Shown piece by piece: positions 23,662 to 31,078 of a stretch of 40,225 nt of DNA; within the stretch, counting starts at the first letter, position 1; every line of letters begins with the position of its first letter. The notes beneath the pieces are model-generated. The model was not told where the DNA came from, ran no database searches, and saw only the letters and a list, made by a program, of their open reading frames with translations. A program made the position numbers and the translations under genes. Source of the DNA: an uncultured Bacteroidales bacterium (GTDB lineage: Bacteria > Bacteroidota > Bacteroidia > Bacteroidales > Paludibacteraceae); the NCBI GenBank assembly GCA_900321005.1, contig ONUF01000021.1, forward strand, positions 1-40,225, given 5' to 3'.

Positions 23662-24176
23662 GTCGAGCGGCTCGACACCCGCTTATATTCATTGTCATCG
23701 CTTTTTTTGCCCTTGCCGGTTGCAAGCAGAATAACTGGATTGACTGGAAGACGCAGAACGAAATGTGGTTAACAGCCAACAAAGCCAAACCCGGCGTGAG
23801 GGTTACCGACAGCGGTTTACAATACAAGATCATCGCCGACCCCACCCCGCAAGATGCGGTACCGAACAGTACCAGTACGGTGACGTGTGACTACACGCTG
23901 AGTCTCATCAACGGCTATGTGGTAGAGACGGCGTACAACGCGTCGTTGTATCTGCCGCAGATGATACCGGGATTTACCGAGGGCTGCCATAAGATCCATA
24001 ACAACGGAGATATCGAACTCTATATCCCGGCATACTTGGGTTACGACCACGACAAATACACTTCGGGTTCGTACGGCGAGGCCGAAGGAAACGGTACCGA
24101 AGGAGGTACATACTTTATTCCGCCCTACTCGACCCTCATCTTCAAAGTTCATATATGCAGCGTCTCCGGCAACTGA
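23646..24176 (+). CDS. FKBP-type peptidyl-prolyl isomerase lipoprotein
   Basis: 176 residues. Lipoprotein signal with IAFFALAGC, then an FKBP fold: TDSGLQYKII, SLINGYVVETAY, LPQMIPGFTEGCHKI, LYIPAYLGY, and FIPPYSTLIFKVHI at the C-terminus. These correspond to the standard FKBP strands and the IPPxSxLxF motif. Likely a periplasm-facing folding helper. Several hydrophobic pocket residues cannot be checked by eye, so catalytic activity is unproven. Overlaps both neighbours (16 and 22 bases), so translation is probably coupled. Confidence 0.85.
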   Translation: MDSKISRAARHPLIFIVIAFFALAGCKQNNWIDWKTQNEMWLTANKAKPGVRVTDSGLQYKIIADPTPQDAVPNSTSTVTCDYTLSLINGYVVETAYNASLYLPQMIPGFTEGCHKIHNNGDIELYIPAYLGYDHDKYTSGSYGEAEGNGTEGGTYFIPPYSTLIFKVHICSVSGN

Positions 24177-24640
24177 TCATAGTAGCGATTTGCCTGGTGT
24201 TCTGCGGGTGCGAAGGCACCAATTTCAGCAGTGTTCCGCGTGTGGGGGTACGCATCGCCATCAATACGCGTGAAGGCGCTTTCGTCCATTTCCAACCGGA
24301 CTATACCGGTTCCTATGTGATAGTGAATAAAGACGGCTATTTCTTAAACGGAACTTATATTCAAGCGGCCAAAGCATTGGATATGTTCGGGTATGGGGGT
24401 GTACTTATTTATGTGACCATGTTCGGCTACATAGCGTTCGATTTAGCATGTCCTGATTGCGCTGCGCACGGTATGCGCAAGCCATGCGAAGTGAATGGAG
24501 GAGCAGTGACATGTCCGCATTGCGGGGAAGAATATATCGTCTATGACGGTTCGGGCATGCCCAATAAAGGCATCTCCAAAGAAGCGCTGTTACGCTTGAG
24601 TGTTCATCAGTCGGGAGACGTGATACAAATTAGTTACTAA
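24155..24640 (+). CDS. Lipoprotein with paired cysteine motifs (Rieske- or zinc-ribbon-like)
   Basis: 161 residues. Signal MQRLRQLIIVAICLVFCGC with lipobox cysteine 19. The C-terminal half has DLACPDCAAHG, PCEVNG and TCPHCGEEYIVYDGSGMP. The spacing is reminiscent of Rieske-type lipoproteins of Bacteroidetes or a CxxC/CxxC zinc ribbon; since only one histidine sits in the second motif, a classical 2Fe-2S Rieske cluster is doubtful. Probably envelope-located; function unknown. Begins within the FKBP gene and overlaps rimM by one base. Confidence 0.7.
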   Translation: MQRLRQLIIVAICLVFCGCEGTNFSSVPRVGVRIAINTREGAFVHFQPDYTGSYVIVNKDGYFLNGTYIQAAKALDMFGYGGVLIYVTMFGYIAFDLACPDCAAHGMRKPCEVNGGAVTCPHCGEEYIVYDGSGMPNKGISKEALLRLSVHQSGDVIQISY

Positions 24641-25029
24641 TGATTACAGACAAAGACCTGCTCTCTATCGGGCTTATCCGCCGCACGCGGTATAAAGACC
24701 TGCCGCCATTCGTGTTCGTGAAGCGCGACGGGCTTTTCGTGCCCTTCCGTTCCGAGCAGATCGCAGACTTGGTAGGCGAAGAAGGATTTGTGCTGCGGAG
24801 CGATGTGCAGGACGAAGGTGACGGTACGCTGACCTGGCAGGACTTGGTGGGATTTGAGATAGAGGATGACGGACGAGTGGTCGGAAGGATCGCGCAAGTC
24901 GATGAATCAACCATCAACACCTTAGCTATCTTGGAAGACGAGCGGATGATCCCGCTGCACGAAGATTTCATTATTGAGATAGACGAAGAAGCGCGTATTC
25001 TGCGCGTAAACCTGCCTTTTGAGTTATGA
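24640..25029 (+). CDS. rimM: Short RimM-like ribosome maturation protein
   Basis: 129 residues against about 170 usual for RimM. The C-terminal PRC-barrel half is good: LTWQDLVGFEIEDDG, GRIAQVDESTINTLAI, MIPLHEDFIIEID. The N-terminal RimM barrel is reduced: IGLIRRTRY runs almost straight into FVFVKRDGLFVPF, without the G-xxG-xxG region expected near residue 15. It normally assists 30S maturation with ribosomal protein S19. Either a compact natural variant or an internal deletion of about 40 residues. Its ATG overlaps the previous stop and its stop overlaps the next ATG (ATGA). Confidence 0.65.
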   Translation: MITDKDLLSIGLIRRTRYKDLPPFVFVKRDGLFVPFRSEQIADLVGEEGFVLRSDVQDEGDGTLTWQDLVGFEIEDDGRVVGRIAQVDESTINTLAILEDERMIPLHEDFIIEIDEEARILRVNLPFEL

Positions 25030-25583
25030 GAAAACGCACGACACAGGAGATGGGACGCTTAAGCGTTGCCGACTACCGCGCAGCCGACAAACTGCCGCTG
25101 GTGGTAGTACTCGACAATGTGCGTAGCCAGCATAACGTAGGGGCCGTATTCCGCACCGCCGACGCCATGCGTATCGAGCGGGTCGATTTATGCGGTATCT
25201 GTTGTTGTCCACCGAATCAGGAGTTGCACAAGACCGCGCTCGGCGCAGAAGAGACGGTGGAGTGGCGCTATTTCAAAGACACCTTGGAAGCAGTGCGTGC
25301 ACTGCAAGCGGAAGGCTATACCGTCTATGCCGTCGAACAGGCACACGACGCTTCGACACTGGAGGAAGTAGCCGAACAAATCATCAATCATCAATCATCA
25401 ATCATCAATTGTCCCAAAATCGCTGTGGTTCTCGGGCACGAGGTTTTCGGAGTGCAGCAAGAAGTGGTGGACGCCTGTGACGGATGTATCGAGATACCGC
25501 AATACGGAACGAAACACTCGATGAACGTAAGTGTGACGGCCGGTATTGTGCTATACAGACTTTCAGAAGCCCTGCGATCATGA
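25026..25583 (+). CDS. TrmH/SpoU-family RNA methyltransferase
   Basis: 185 residues. SPOUT fold with the three SpoU motifs: DNVRSQHNVGAVFRTADA, AVVLGHEVFGV, and IEIPQYGTKHSMNVSVTAGI. It transfers a methyl group from S-adenosylmethionine to a ribose 2'-OH of tRNA or rRNA; the exact substrate cannot be told. Residues about 119-128 (IINHQSSIIN) are encoded by a period-7 repeat inserted just before the second motif, in the linker between EEVAEQ and CPKIAVVLG. Joined to both neighbours by ATGA overlaps. Confidence 0.9.
   Translation: MRKRTTQEMGRLSVADYRAADKLPLVVVLDNVRSQHNVGAVFRTADAMRIERVDLCGICCCPPNQELHKTALGAEETVEWRYFKDTLEAVRALQAEGYTVYAVEQAHDASTLEEVAEQIINHQSSIINCPKIAVVLGHEVFGVQQEVVDACDGCIEIPQYGTKHSMNVSVTAGIVLYRLSEALRS
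25379..25409. repeat. Period-7 repeat inside the TrmH-like gene
   Basis: AATCATC four times in perfect register (25379-25406), then AAT; the reverse complement is the ATTG-ATG heptad of 11319-11346. Read in frame as IINHQSSIIN. Confidence 0.88.
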
Positions 25584-27004
25584 CCTTATTATCTCCCGCA
25601 AAAAATAAAGAAGTCGCTGTCGCGGCTATTCAAGCCGGCGCGGATGCCATCTACATCGGTGCCCCGGTTTTCGGTGCGCGCGAGAAAGCAGGAAACAGCA
25701 TCGAGGACTTGGCGGAAGTGGTGGATTATGCCCATACTTACGGAGTCCAGGTACTCGTGACCGTCAACACACTGCTGCATGAGGACGAGTATCCGCAAGC
25801 CGTACGGATGATAGAGGATTTACACCGCATCAGCGTGGATGCGCTGATTATTCAGGACTTGCATCTCTTGGATTTTGACCTCCCGCCTATTCGCCTGCAT
25901 GCCTCTACGCAATGTGACAACCGCACGCCGGAGCAGGTAGCCAAACTGAGGGACATGGGATTCAAGCGCGTGGTGTTAGCCCGCGAACTGAGTATCGACG
26001 AGATTCGGGCTATTCACGAAGCTGTGCCGGATATCGAGTTGGAAGCCTTCGTGCACGGCGCGCTGTGCGTGAGTTATTCGGGGCGCTGCTATATATCCGA
26101 AGTACTGGCTGGGCGCAGCGCCAACAGAGGTGCCTGTGCGCAGTTCTGCCGCATGGCGTATGACTTACTCGACGCCGAAGGAAATGAGGTGTTGGACGAA
26201 CAAGGCGAACCGATTCATCAGCGGCATTTATTGTCCTTGCAGGACTTGGACAGAAGTGCCTATTTGGCGGAACTGATTGAGGCCGGTGTGACGACCTTTA
26301 AGATCGAAGGACGACTCAAAGATGCGGAGTATGTAACGAATGTCACGGCGTATTACAGGGAGAAATTGGATGCCCTCACGCACGCTTTCCCTCATACACT
26401 CACTCGATCCTTCACGCCCGATCCCGAGAAGACTTTCCATCGCGGGGCGACAGATTATTTTCTGCACGGTCGTACGCGGCCTATGGCCAATTGGGACACA
26501 CCGAAGTCCACGGGCGAGTATGTCGGTCAAGTACTGGAAGTGCGCGGAAACACCATCCGCGTGCGCTTAGAACCGGGCATCGTGCTGCACAACGGCGACG
26601 GGCTGACAATCGGCAGCGAAGGATGTAATGTAAATGGTGTGGACGGAAGTCTGGTGAAGGTGAATAAAGTGATCAGTGGTCAGCCATCAGTAGTCAGTCC
26701 GCTATACCGAAATCTCGATGTGGAATTTATCAAGTCCCTGCATAGCGAGCGACGTATTCCGGTGGATATCGAGTTTAAGGAGACAGAAGATGGCTTTGCT
26801 TTACGGATCGGTGATAAAGAGCGGTCCTTCAGTTATCCGAAAGAACCCGCCCGCGATGCTCAGAAAGCGCTCGCGACGATCCGCACGCAGATCTCCAAAT
26901 TAGGGGATACACCTTATATAGCGCGTGACGTGCGCGTGGAGAGCCAACCGTATTTTATACCGATAAGTGTGTTAAATGAATGGAGACGCAATACGATCAT
27001 CTGA
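25580..27004 (+). CDS. Peptidase U32-family protein, C-terminally shortened
   Basis: 474 residues from ATG 25580 (ATGA overlap with the previous stop). U32 collagenase-like barrel: LLSPAKNKEVAVAAIQAGADAIYIG, RLHASTQCDNRT, then the family signature ELEAFVHGALCVSYSGRCYIS and NRGACAQFCRMAYDL with conserved cysteines. Bacterial relatives act in rRNA or tRNA hydroxylation or as proteases. Residues about 363-373 (VISGQPSVVSP) come from a period-7 repeat in the C-terminal half. The chain ends at FIPISVLNEWRRNTII, and the cysteine-rich end usually found on longer Bacteroidetes members is in a separate overlapping ORF. Confidence 0.88.
   Translation: MTLLSPAKNKEVAVAAIQAGADAIYIGAPVFGAREKAGNSIEDLAEVVDYAHTYGVQVLVTVNTLLHEDEYPQAVRMIEDLHRISVDALIIQDLHLLDFDLPPIRLHASTQCDNRTPEQVAKLRDMGFKRVVLARELSIDEIRAIHEAVPDIELEAFVHGALCVSYSGRCYISEVLAGRSANRGACAQFCRMAYDLLDAEGNEVLDEQGEPIHQRHLLSLQDLDRSAYLAELIEAGVTTFKIEGRLKDAEYVTNVTAYYREKLDALTHAFPHTLTRSFTPDPEKTFHRGATDYFLHGRTRPMANWDTPKSTGEYVGQVLEVRGNTIRVRLEPGIVLHNGDGLTIGSEGCNVNGVDGSLVKVNKVISGQPSVVSPLYRNLDVEFIKSLHSERRIPVDIEFKETEDGFALRIGDKERSFSYPKEPARDAQKALATIRTQISKLGDTPYIARDVRVESQPYFIPISVLNEWRRNTII
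26670..26697. repeat. Period-7 repeat (TCAG core) inside the U32 gene
   Basis: Heptads TGA-TCAG, TGG-TCAG, CCA-TCAG, TAG-TCAG. Core fixed, three variable bases all different. Read in frame as ISGQPSVVS. Confidence 0.85.
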
Positions 27005-27165
27005 TGACGTGCAAATACTGCCTGCTCTTTGAGTTGGGGCATTGCCGCAAGACGAACCCTTATCCAAAGGATAAGGAGCCTCGTTATCTGCGCTTGCGTA
27101 CAGGTCAGAAATTGGCGCTCCATTTTGATTGTAAACGATGTGAAATGACGATAGACCAAGTATGA
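26980..27165 (+). CDS. Detached cysteine-rich C-terminal module of the U32 protein
   Basis: 61 residues starting at ATG 26980 inside the end of the U32 gene, in another frame. Contains MTCKYCLLFELGHCRK, KEPRYLRLRTG and LHFDCKRCEM: a CxxC/C/CxxC pattern that in longer U32 proteins forms the C-terminal metal-binding end of the same polypeptide. Here the parent stops at 27004 and this module starts 25 bases earlier, so it is either a gene split by deletion plus frameshift or now a free-standing small zinc protein. ATGA overlap with the transporter gene. Confidence 0.65.
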   Translation: METQYDHLMTCKYCLLFELGHCRKTNPYPKDKEPRYLRLRTGQKLALHFDCKRCEMTIDQV

Positions 27166-28484
27166 ACAAGAATTCTTTCTCTTCGAAAATAGGCCTCATC
27201 ATGGCCGCGGCAGGCAGTGCCGTCGGTTTGGGTAACATCTGGAAATTTCCTTATATCGCCGGTGAGAACGGTGGCGGTGCATTTTTGATCGTGTACCTGC
27301 TGTGCGTGCTGTTGTTCGGCATGCCGCTTATCATGACGGAGTTCTTGATCGGTAAGCAGTCCGGCAAGAGTGCGTTCGGCGCGTTCCGCGAACTGAACGG
27401 CAATAATCGCTGGCAGTGGTTGAGTTGGCTATGCATGCTCACTTCTTTGCTCATCATGGGCTTTTATTTCGTGGTGACAGGTTGGTGCTTTAACTACCTG
27501 ACGGAAGCCTTCACGAACGTGTTCCAAGGCATGGACATGCATGAACTGACCGCGCATTTCAAACAGGTTTCGTCCAACACCCCGCGCATGCTTTTCTTCG
27601 GTTTTCTGCCGGTATTTCTGACAGCCGGTGTGCTGTGGTTTGATGTCAATAAAGGGATCGAACGACTCAGCAAAATCTTGATGCCGCTGTTGCTCGTGAT
27701 GATGTTTCTCATGGCCGGCAGAGTGCTGATGCTCGATAACAGTAATATCGGCATGCAGTTCTTCTTCCAAGCGGATTTCTCGAAGATCACGCCGACGGTT
27801 ATTATGGAAGCTATGGGTCAGTGTTTCTTCAGTCTCTCCATTGGTATGGGCGCGCTCATCACCTACGGTGCGTACATGCCGAAGACCCAAAATGTGACGC
27901 GTACATCGGTGGAAGTGATCCTCCTCGACACGATGGTTGCGCTGTTGGCCGGAGTGATTATTTTCCCTGCGGTTTTTGCCTTTGGTTTTGATCCTGCCGA
28001 AGGACCGCAACTGGTGTTCGTCGTTCTGCCGGCTATCTTCGAGCAAATGAACTTCGCATGGCTCAGCAGTGTGTTGTTCTTCGCCCTACTCTGCATCGCC
28101 GCGTTGACTTCGACGATCTCGTTGATGGAAGTAGCGGTAGCCTTCCTTTGCGAAGCAACGGAGCACACCAAACATCCGCTTGACCGCCGCAAGAGCGTGA
28201 TGGTTACATCAATCATTGTAATGGCTTTAATCGCCCTCTGTGTTTGTTGGGATTCGGTCTTCGGCGCGTTCGATGAGATTACAGCTTGCGTACTGATGCC
28301 CTTAGGCGCGATGGGCATGGCGCTCTTCGTCGGCTGGTGTCTGCCCAAAGACGGGCAGAAAGGCGTCTTCCATGCCGATAAAGGTATCAAGCGCTGGCTC
28401 CGCAAACTCTTCATCTTCTTCCTGCGCTTCGTCGTCCCCATCGCCATCCTCGTCGTCTTCCTGAATAGTTTAGGAGTGCTGTAA
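27162..28484 (+). CDS. Sodium-dependent transporter of the NSS/SNF family
   Basis: 440 residues with about eleven to twelve hydrophobic helices. The N-terminal signature SAVGLGNIWKFPYIAGENGGGAF marks the neurotransmitter:sodium symporter (LeuT-like) family: the GLGNIWKFPY helix 1 lines the sodium and substrate sites. Later ALTSTISLMEVAVAF matches helix 8. It probably imports an amino acid or related amine with Na+; the substrate is unknown. ATG overlaps the previous stop. Last gene of the run that starts at 19525; a terminator follows at 28512. Confidence 0.93.
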   Translation: MNKNSFSSKIGLIMAAAGSAVGLGNIWKFPYIAGENGGGAFLIVYLLCVLLFGMPLIMTEFLIGKQSGKSAFGAFRELNGNNRWQWLSWLCMLTSLLIMGFYFVVTGWCFNYLTEAFTNVFQGMDMHELTAHFKQVSSNTPRMLFFGFLPVFLTAGVLWFDVNKGIERLSKILMPLLLVMMFLMAGRVLMLDNSNIGMQFFFQADFSKITPTVIMEAMGQCFFSLSIGMGALITYGAYMPKTQNVTRTSVEVILLDTMVALLAGVIIFPAVFAFGFDPAEGPQLVFVVLPAIFEQMNFAWLSSVLFFALLCIAALTSTISLMEVAVAFLCEATEHTKHPLDRRKSVMVTSIIVMALIALCVCWDSVFGAFDEITACVLMPLGAMGMALFVGWCLPKDGQKGVFHADKGIKRWLRKLFIFFLRFVVPIAILVVFLNSLGVL

Positions 28485-28511
28485 ACCAAAAAATCTTTAA
28501 AAAAGAAAGAA

Positions 28512-28545
28512 AATGGCACAAATATTTGCATGTGTCATTTTTTTT
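28512..28545 (+). terminator. Terminator after the transporter, fused to the next promoter
   Basis: AATGGCACA (28512-28520) pairs with TGTGTCATT (28531-28539; one G-T pair), followed by a T-run to 28545. The right arm is also part of the -33 element of the promoter at 28525-28556. Confidence 0.7.
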
Positions 28546-28556
28546 GTGTACCTTTG
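28525..28556 (+). promoter_or_regulatory. Promoter of the DUF4160 remnant/DUF2442 unit
   Basis: TTTGCATGTGTC (28525-28536) and TACCTTTG (28549-28556). Shares bases with the upstream terminator. Confidence 0.72.
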
Positions 28557-28584
28557 CAGTCGCAAAGGTCAAACAAACACTATT

Positions 28585-28632
28585 ATGCCGGAAGTAAGTA
28601 GATTTTACGAATTGCCGCCATTAAAAGATTAA
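28585..28632 (+). pseudogene. 15-codon remnant resembling DUF4160
   Basis: ATG 28585 opens MPEVSRFYELPPLKD and stops at 28630-28632. MPxxSRFY is how DUF4160 proteins begin, and a DUF4160 gene normally precedes DUF2442 in toxin/antitoxin-like pairs. The last residues (PPLKD) could derive from the family's C-terminus, which would mean a large internal deletion. Possibly now just a leader peptide, since DUF2442 starts six bases after its stop. Confidence 0.5.
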
Positions 28633-28638
28633 CTATAT

Positions 28639-28887
28639 ATGATACCGAGAATTAAGTCATATCAGCCCCTTAAGGATTTTCAGTTACTCGTCTCTTTTGA
28701 TGACGGGAAACGGGTTCGTTATGACGTAGCTGAAGATATTGCTACGTTACCGGCTTTCCGTGACTTAAAAACGGAGCATGGATTGTTTGAAAATGCACAA
28801 TTGGACACAAGCCGTACGTGCATTTATTGGAACGATCAAATTGATCTCCCAAGCGATGCCATATACGAATATGGCGTAGCTGTGTAA
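28639..28887 (+). CDS. DUF2442 protein
   Basis: 82 residues. Typical DUF2442 layout: an N-terminal strand pair (FQLLVSFDDGKRVRYDV), a helix (LPAFRDL), then a C-terminal ARTCIYWNDQIDLPSDAIYEYG-type segment. DUF2442 proteins usually accompany DUF4160 or other small partners and are suspected antitoxin-like regulators; here the partner is reduced to the preceding 15 codons, so this copy is probably an orphan. Its own transcription start is given by the promoter at 28525-28556. Confidence 0.85.
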   Translation: MIPRIKSYQPLKDFQLLVSFDDGKRVRYDVAEDIATLPAFRDLKTEHGLFENAQLDTSRTCIYWNDQIDLPSDAIYEYGVAV

Positions 28888-28955
28888 CCCTTCGCTGGCC
28901 TTGACAGCGTAAAAAAGCAAGGGCATATTGAATTTCGCGTTTGCGATTTATTGGA

Positions 28956-29068
28956 ATCCTTGGAATGTGAGAAGTTTTAAAGATTCACTAATAATAAGTC
29001 GACAAGCGTCCATATTGTATATGGGCGTGACTTATCGGTGAATGGGCATTTCTCACAGCCTCAAGGAT
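28956..29068. repeat. 113-bp nested inverted repeat before the second LRR gene
   Basis: Nested pairings: ATCCTTG (28956-28962) with CAAGGAT (29062-29068); TGTGAGAA (28966-28973) with TTCTCACA (29050-29057); TTCAC (28984-28988) with GTGAA (29038-29042); ATAAGTC (28994-29000) with GACTTAT (29029-29035); CGTCCATAT (29007-29015) with ATATGGGCG (29019-29027). It ends 49 bases before the surface-protein start. Similar in size and nesting, but not in sequence, to 9995-10132. Confidence 0.75.
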
Positions 29069-29117
29069 GATAAGGAACGTCCATTTTTTGTGTATAACAG
29101 TTAAATATTTAATTATA

Positions 29118-30500
29118 ATGAAAAAATCTATCTTTCTTTTAATCATTCTTGCTTGCACGGTTAGTATGCAGGCGGCTGAGTACTTTAGAGCTACGAATGC
29201 TGAAGGTGTCGAACTAAGGTATCGTATTATCAATTCAAAGGAAGTGGCAGTAACTCCTGACATTACTACCAGTCATTGGGACAGCACCACGGTTAATTAT
29301 CCTAACATTCTATGTGATAGTATTCGTATACCGGACACGGTAGAATATAATGGTAATTCTTACATGGTTTTTGGTATTGACAGCTATTCTTTTGCGTGTA
29401 TGAAAAATGTGAAAAAGGTAATACTTCCGAAAACTATGCGTGCCGTTCCACCATTGGCATTTAATTACAATTCAGGAATAGAAGAAATTATTGTGGACGA
29501 AGAAAATCCGTATTATACAACAGTAAATGGTGTTATGTATACCAAGGATATGAAATGTTTGATTGCTTATCCGTGTGCGAAGCCTGACTCCGTATTTATA
29601 GTGCCGGAAGGTCCACAATCCGTAGGTGTGTATGCTTTTACATTGTTAAGAAATTTAAAAGACATCACTATGCCATTAACCTTAAAAACAATGGAAAATG
29701 GAGCAATGATTACCGGTAGTATTCAGCGCGCAGTATTTCAAGATAGTGTAACGATGTTTGAGTATGGAGCATGTTCTTTGTACGAAGCAGAAGAAATCGT
29801 GTTGGGCAACCGAGTAGATACATTTAATTCGCCAATAATTGCATTTTCTAAACCGATAACATTAACTTGCCGCACAATAACACCGCCTTACTTCCCATTA
29901 CAATCGGCAGAAGGCTCTCATCTTGGCGAATCCACGTTGCGTGTCCCTATGCAGAGTGTTGCCGCTTATCAGCAAGCCGAAGGATGGAAATTATTTGGCA
30001 ACATTGTATCTATAGAGCCGCCTGTTGTTACCGGTTTGGATAATGTGCAAGTGTCGTGGGTACAAAATTTCTCTGCAACAGGCTATGTCTGGATTCTCTA
30101 TACGGACGAGGCGCACACGCAGCGGTATATGACGCTTACCTTTGATGCAAACGGACATTTGACAGGTATTGACTTGGCGGGGAATCAAGCTCCAGCACGT
30201 GTACCGGCTTTGTATGAAGAGGACGAAGAAGACGCGACGCAATTCGCAGAGTATTACTCGTTTACGATTACAGGTCTCTCTGCGAACACGACCTATTATT
30301 TCGTCCGCCAGAGCCTGAACGGAACAGATGTTATTGACGAAGAGATGGGTTCTTTTGAGACGCTTTCGAGTGAACCCGAGGGATTAAAAGACAATGCGCA
30401 AAGCGACAAAGGACAATGCGTAAAGATGCTTCGTGACGGACAATTTTTTATTGAGTGTGGAGAAAAAACGTATTCCCCGAATGGGCATGAATTGAAGTGA
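29118..30500 (+). CDS. LRR_5 surface protein with sorting-tail-like C-terminus
   Basis: 460 residues from ATG 29118, chosen because the signal peptide MKKSIFLLIILACTVSMQA begins there (an ATG at 29067 lies in the inverted repeat). LRR_5/BspA-like segments (NVKKVILPKTMRAVPPLAF, NLKDITMPLTLKTMENGA), a Gly/Pro stretch, a fibronectin III-like domain (YSFTITGLSANTTYYF), and a tail VKMLRDGQFFIECGEKTY close to that of the giant protein at 2583-8360. Probably exported by the type IX route and displayed on the surface. The first 900 bases are clearly AT-rich, the last 400 normal for the window. No clear -7 box is visible. Confidence 0.82.
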   Translation: MKKSIFLLIILACTVSMQAAEYFRATNAEGVELRYRIINSKEVAVTPDITTSHWDSTTVNYPNILCDSIRIPDTVEYNGNSYMVFGIDSYSFACMKNVKKVILPKTMRAVPPLAFNYNSGIEEIIVDEENPYYTTVNGVMYTKDMKCLIAYPCAKPDSVFIVPEGPQSVGVYAFTLLRNLKDITMPLTLKTMENGAMITGSIQRAVFQDSVTMFEYGACSLYEAEEIVLGNRVDTFNSPIIAFSKPITLTCRTITPPYFPLQSAEGSHLGESTLRVPMQSVAAYQQAEGWKLFGNIVSIEPPVVTGLDNVQVSWVQNFSATGYVWILYTDEAHTQRYMTLTFDANGHLTGIDLAGNQAPARVPALYEEDEEDATQFAEYYSFTITGLSANTTYYFVRQSLNGTDVIDEEMGSFETLSSEPEGLKDNAQSDKGQCVKMLRDGQFFIECGEKTYSPNGHELK

Positions 30501-30510
30501 GGGGGGGGGG
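30501..30510 (+). repeat. Run of ten G directly after the stop codon
   Basis: G10 immediately follows the TGA of the LRR gene. Homopolymers of this length are prone to slippage, but here a length change cannot alter the protein. Confidence 0.9.
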
Positions 30511-30548
30511 CAATCAGATTGACTTGAAATAGAAGAAAAATGAATATT

Positions 30549-30591
30549 AATGACATTTCCGAAGACAATAATTTGGAAATGTCATTTTTTT
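30549..30591 (+). terminator. Strong intrinsic terminator fused to the next promoter
   Basis: AATGACATTTCC (30549-30560) pairs perfectly with GGAAATGTCATT (30575-30586), followed by a T-run to 30591. The right arm lies in the -33 element of the next promoter. Confidence 0.88.
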
Positions 30592-30603
30592 GCTGTATAT
30601 TTG
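30572..30603 (+). promoter_or_regulatory. Promoter of the small gene at 30645
   Basis: TTTGGAAATGTC (30572-30583) and TATATTTG (30596-30603). Confidence 0.7.
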
Positions 30604-30644
30604 CAGTCGATTTTGAAAAGTAACCATTTAACGCACGAAGAACT

Positions 30645-31004
30645 ATGAAAGTACAGTGGACAGGATTGGTGGATGACATGAAAGGGCATGTGGATAAGGA
30701 ATTCTACGCACGGCATATACCGGGGAACGGAGCATGGGCGGCAGTATGTCACAAGCCTGAATTGAGTACGGCAGAGAAGAAGAGACGTGCGGCGCATCCT
30801 ACGGCAAAGCAGTTTAGCGCTTATGTCGCGGAGAGTAAGGCTATCTTACGTGATCCTGAGCGCCGCGCGGCATGGCAGGCGAAATATGACGAGACCTTAT
30901 ATCGTGCGAAGAAATGGGGTAAGCCGGCTTACGGGCGGTTGTGCGACTATGTGCGGCACGAGGTGAGTGAGATGCTAAAGCGCGGCGAGGAAATTAAGCC
31001 GTAA
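30645..31004 (+). CDS. Small unknown protein, EFYARH type
   Basis: 119 residues. MKVQWTGLVDDMKGHVDKEFYARH, a strand with WAAVCHKPELS, then helices rich in Arg, Lys and Ala (PTAKQFSAYVAESKAILRD, RRAAWQAKYDETLYRAKKW). The order of strand, FYxR, strand, P-x-x-S and a helix with F-x-A matches the two small proteins at 355-588 and 561-860 by eye, suggesting one family; such short proteins are often seen near Bacteroidetes mobile elements. It has its own promoter and a hairpin after its stop. Function unknown. Confidence 0.65.
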   Translation: MKVQWTGLVDDMKGHVDKEFYARHIPGNGAWAAVCHKPELSTAEKKRRAAHPTAKQFSAYVAESKAILRDPERRAAWQAKYDETLYRAKKWGKPAYGRLCDYVRHEVSEMLKRGEEIKP

Positions 31005-31041
31005 AGGAATAGTTTTTCGGAAGTATATTGGAATGACGTTG

Positions 31042-31078
31042 GGGTGATCTTGGGCTGAGCAGCCTTTGATCACCCTTT
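31042..31078 (+). terminator. Nested hairpin after the small gene
   Basis: GGGTGATC (31042-31049) with GATCACCC (31068-31075), enclosing GGCTG-AG-CAGCC (31053-31064). Followed only by TTT, so a weak or Rho-assisted terminator. The right arm runs into tandem 11-mers. Confidence 0.6.
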
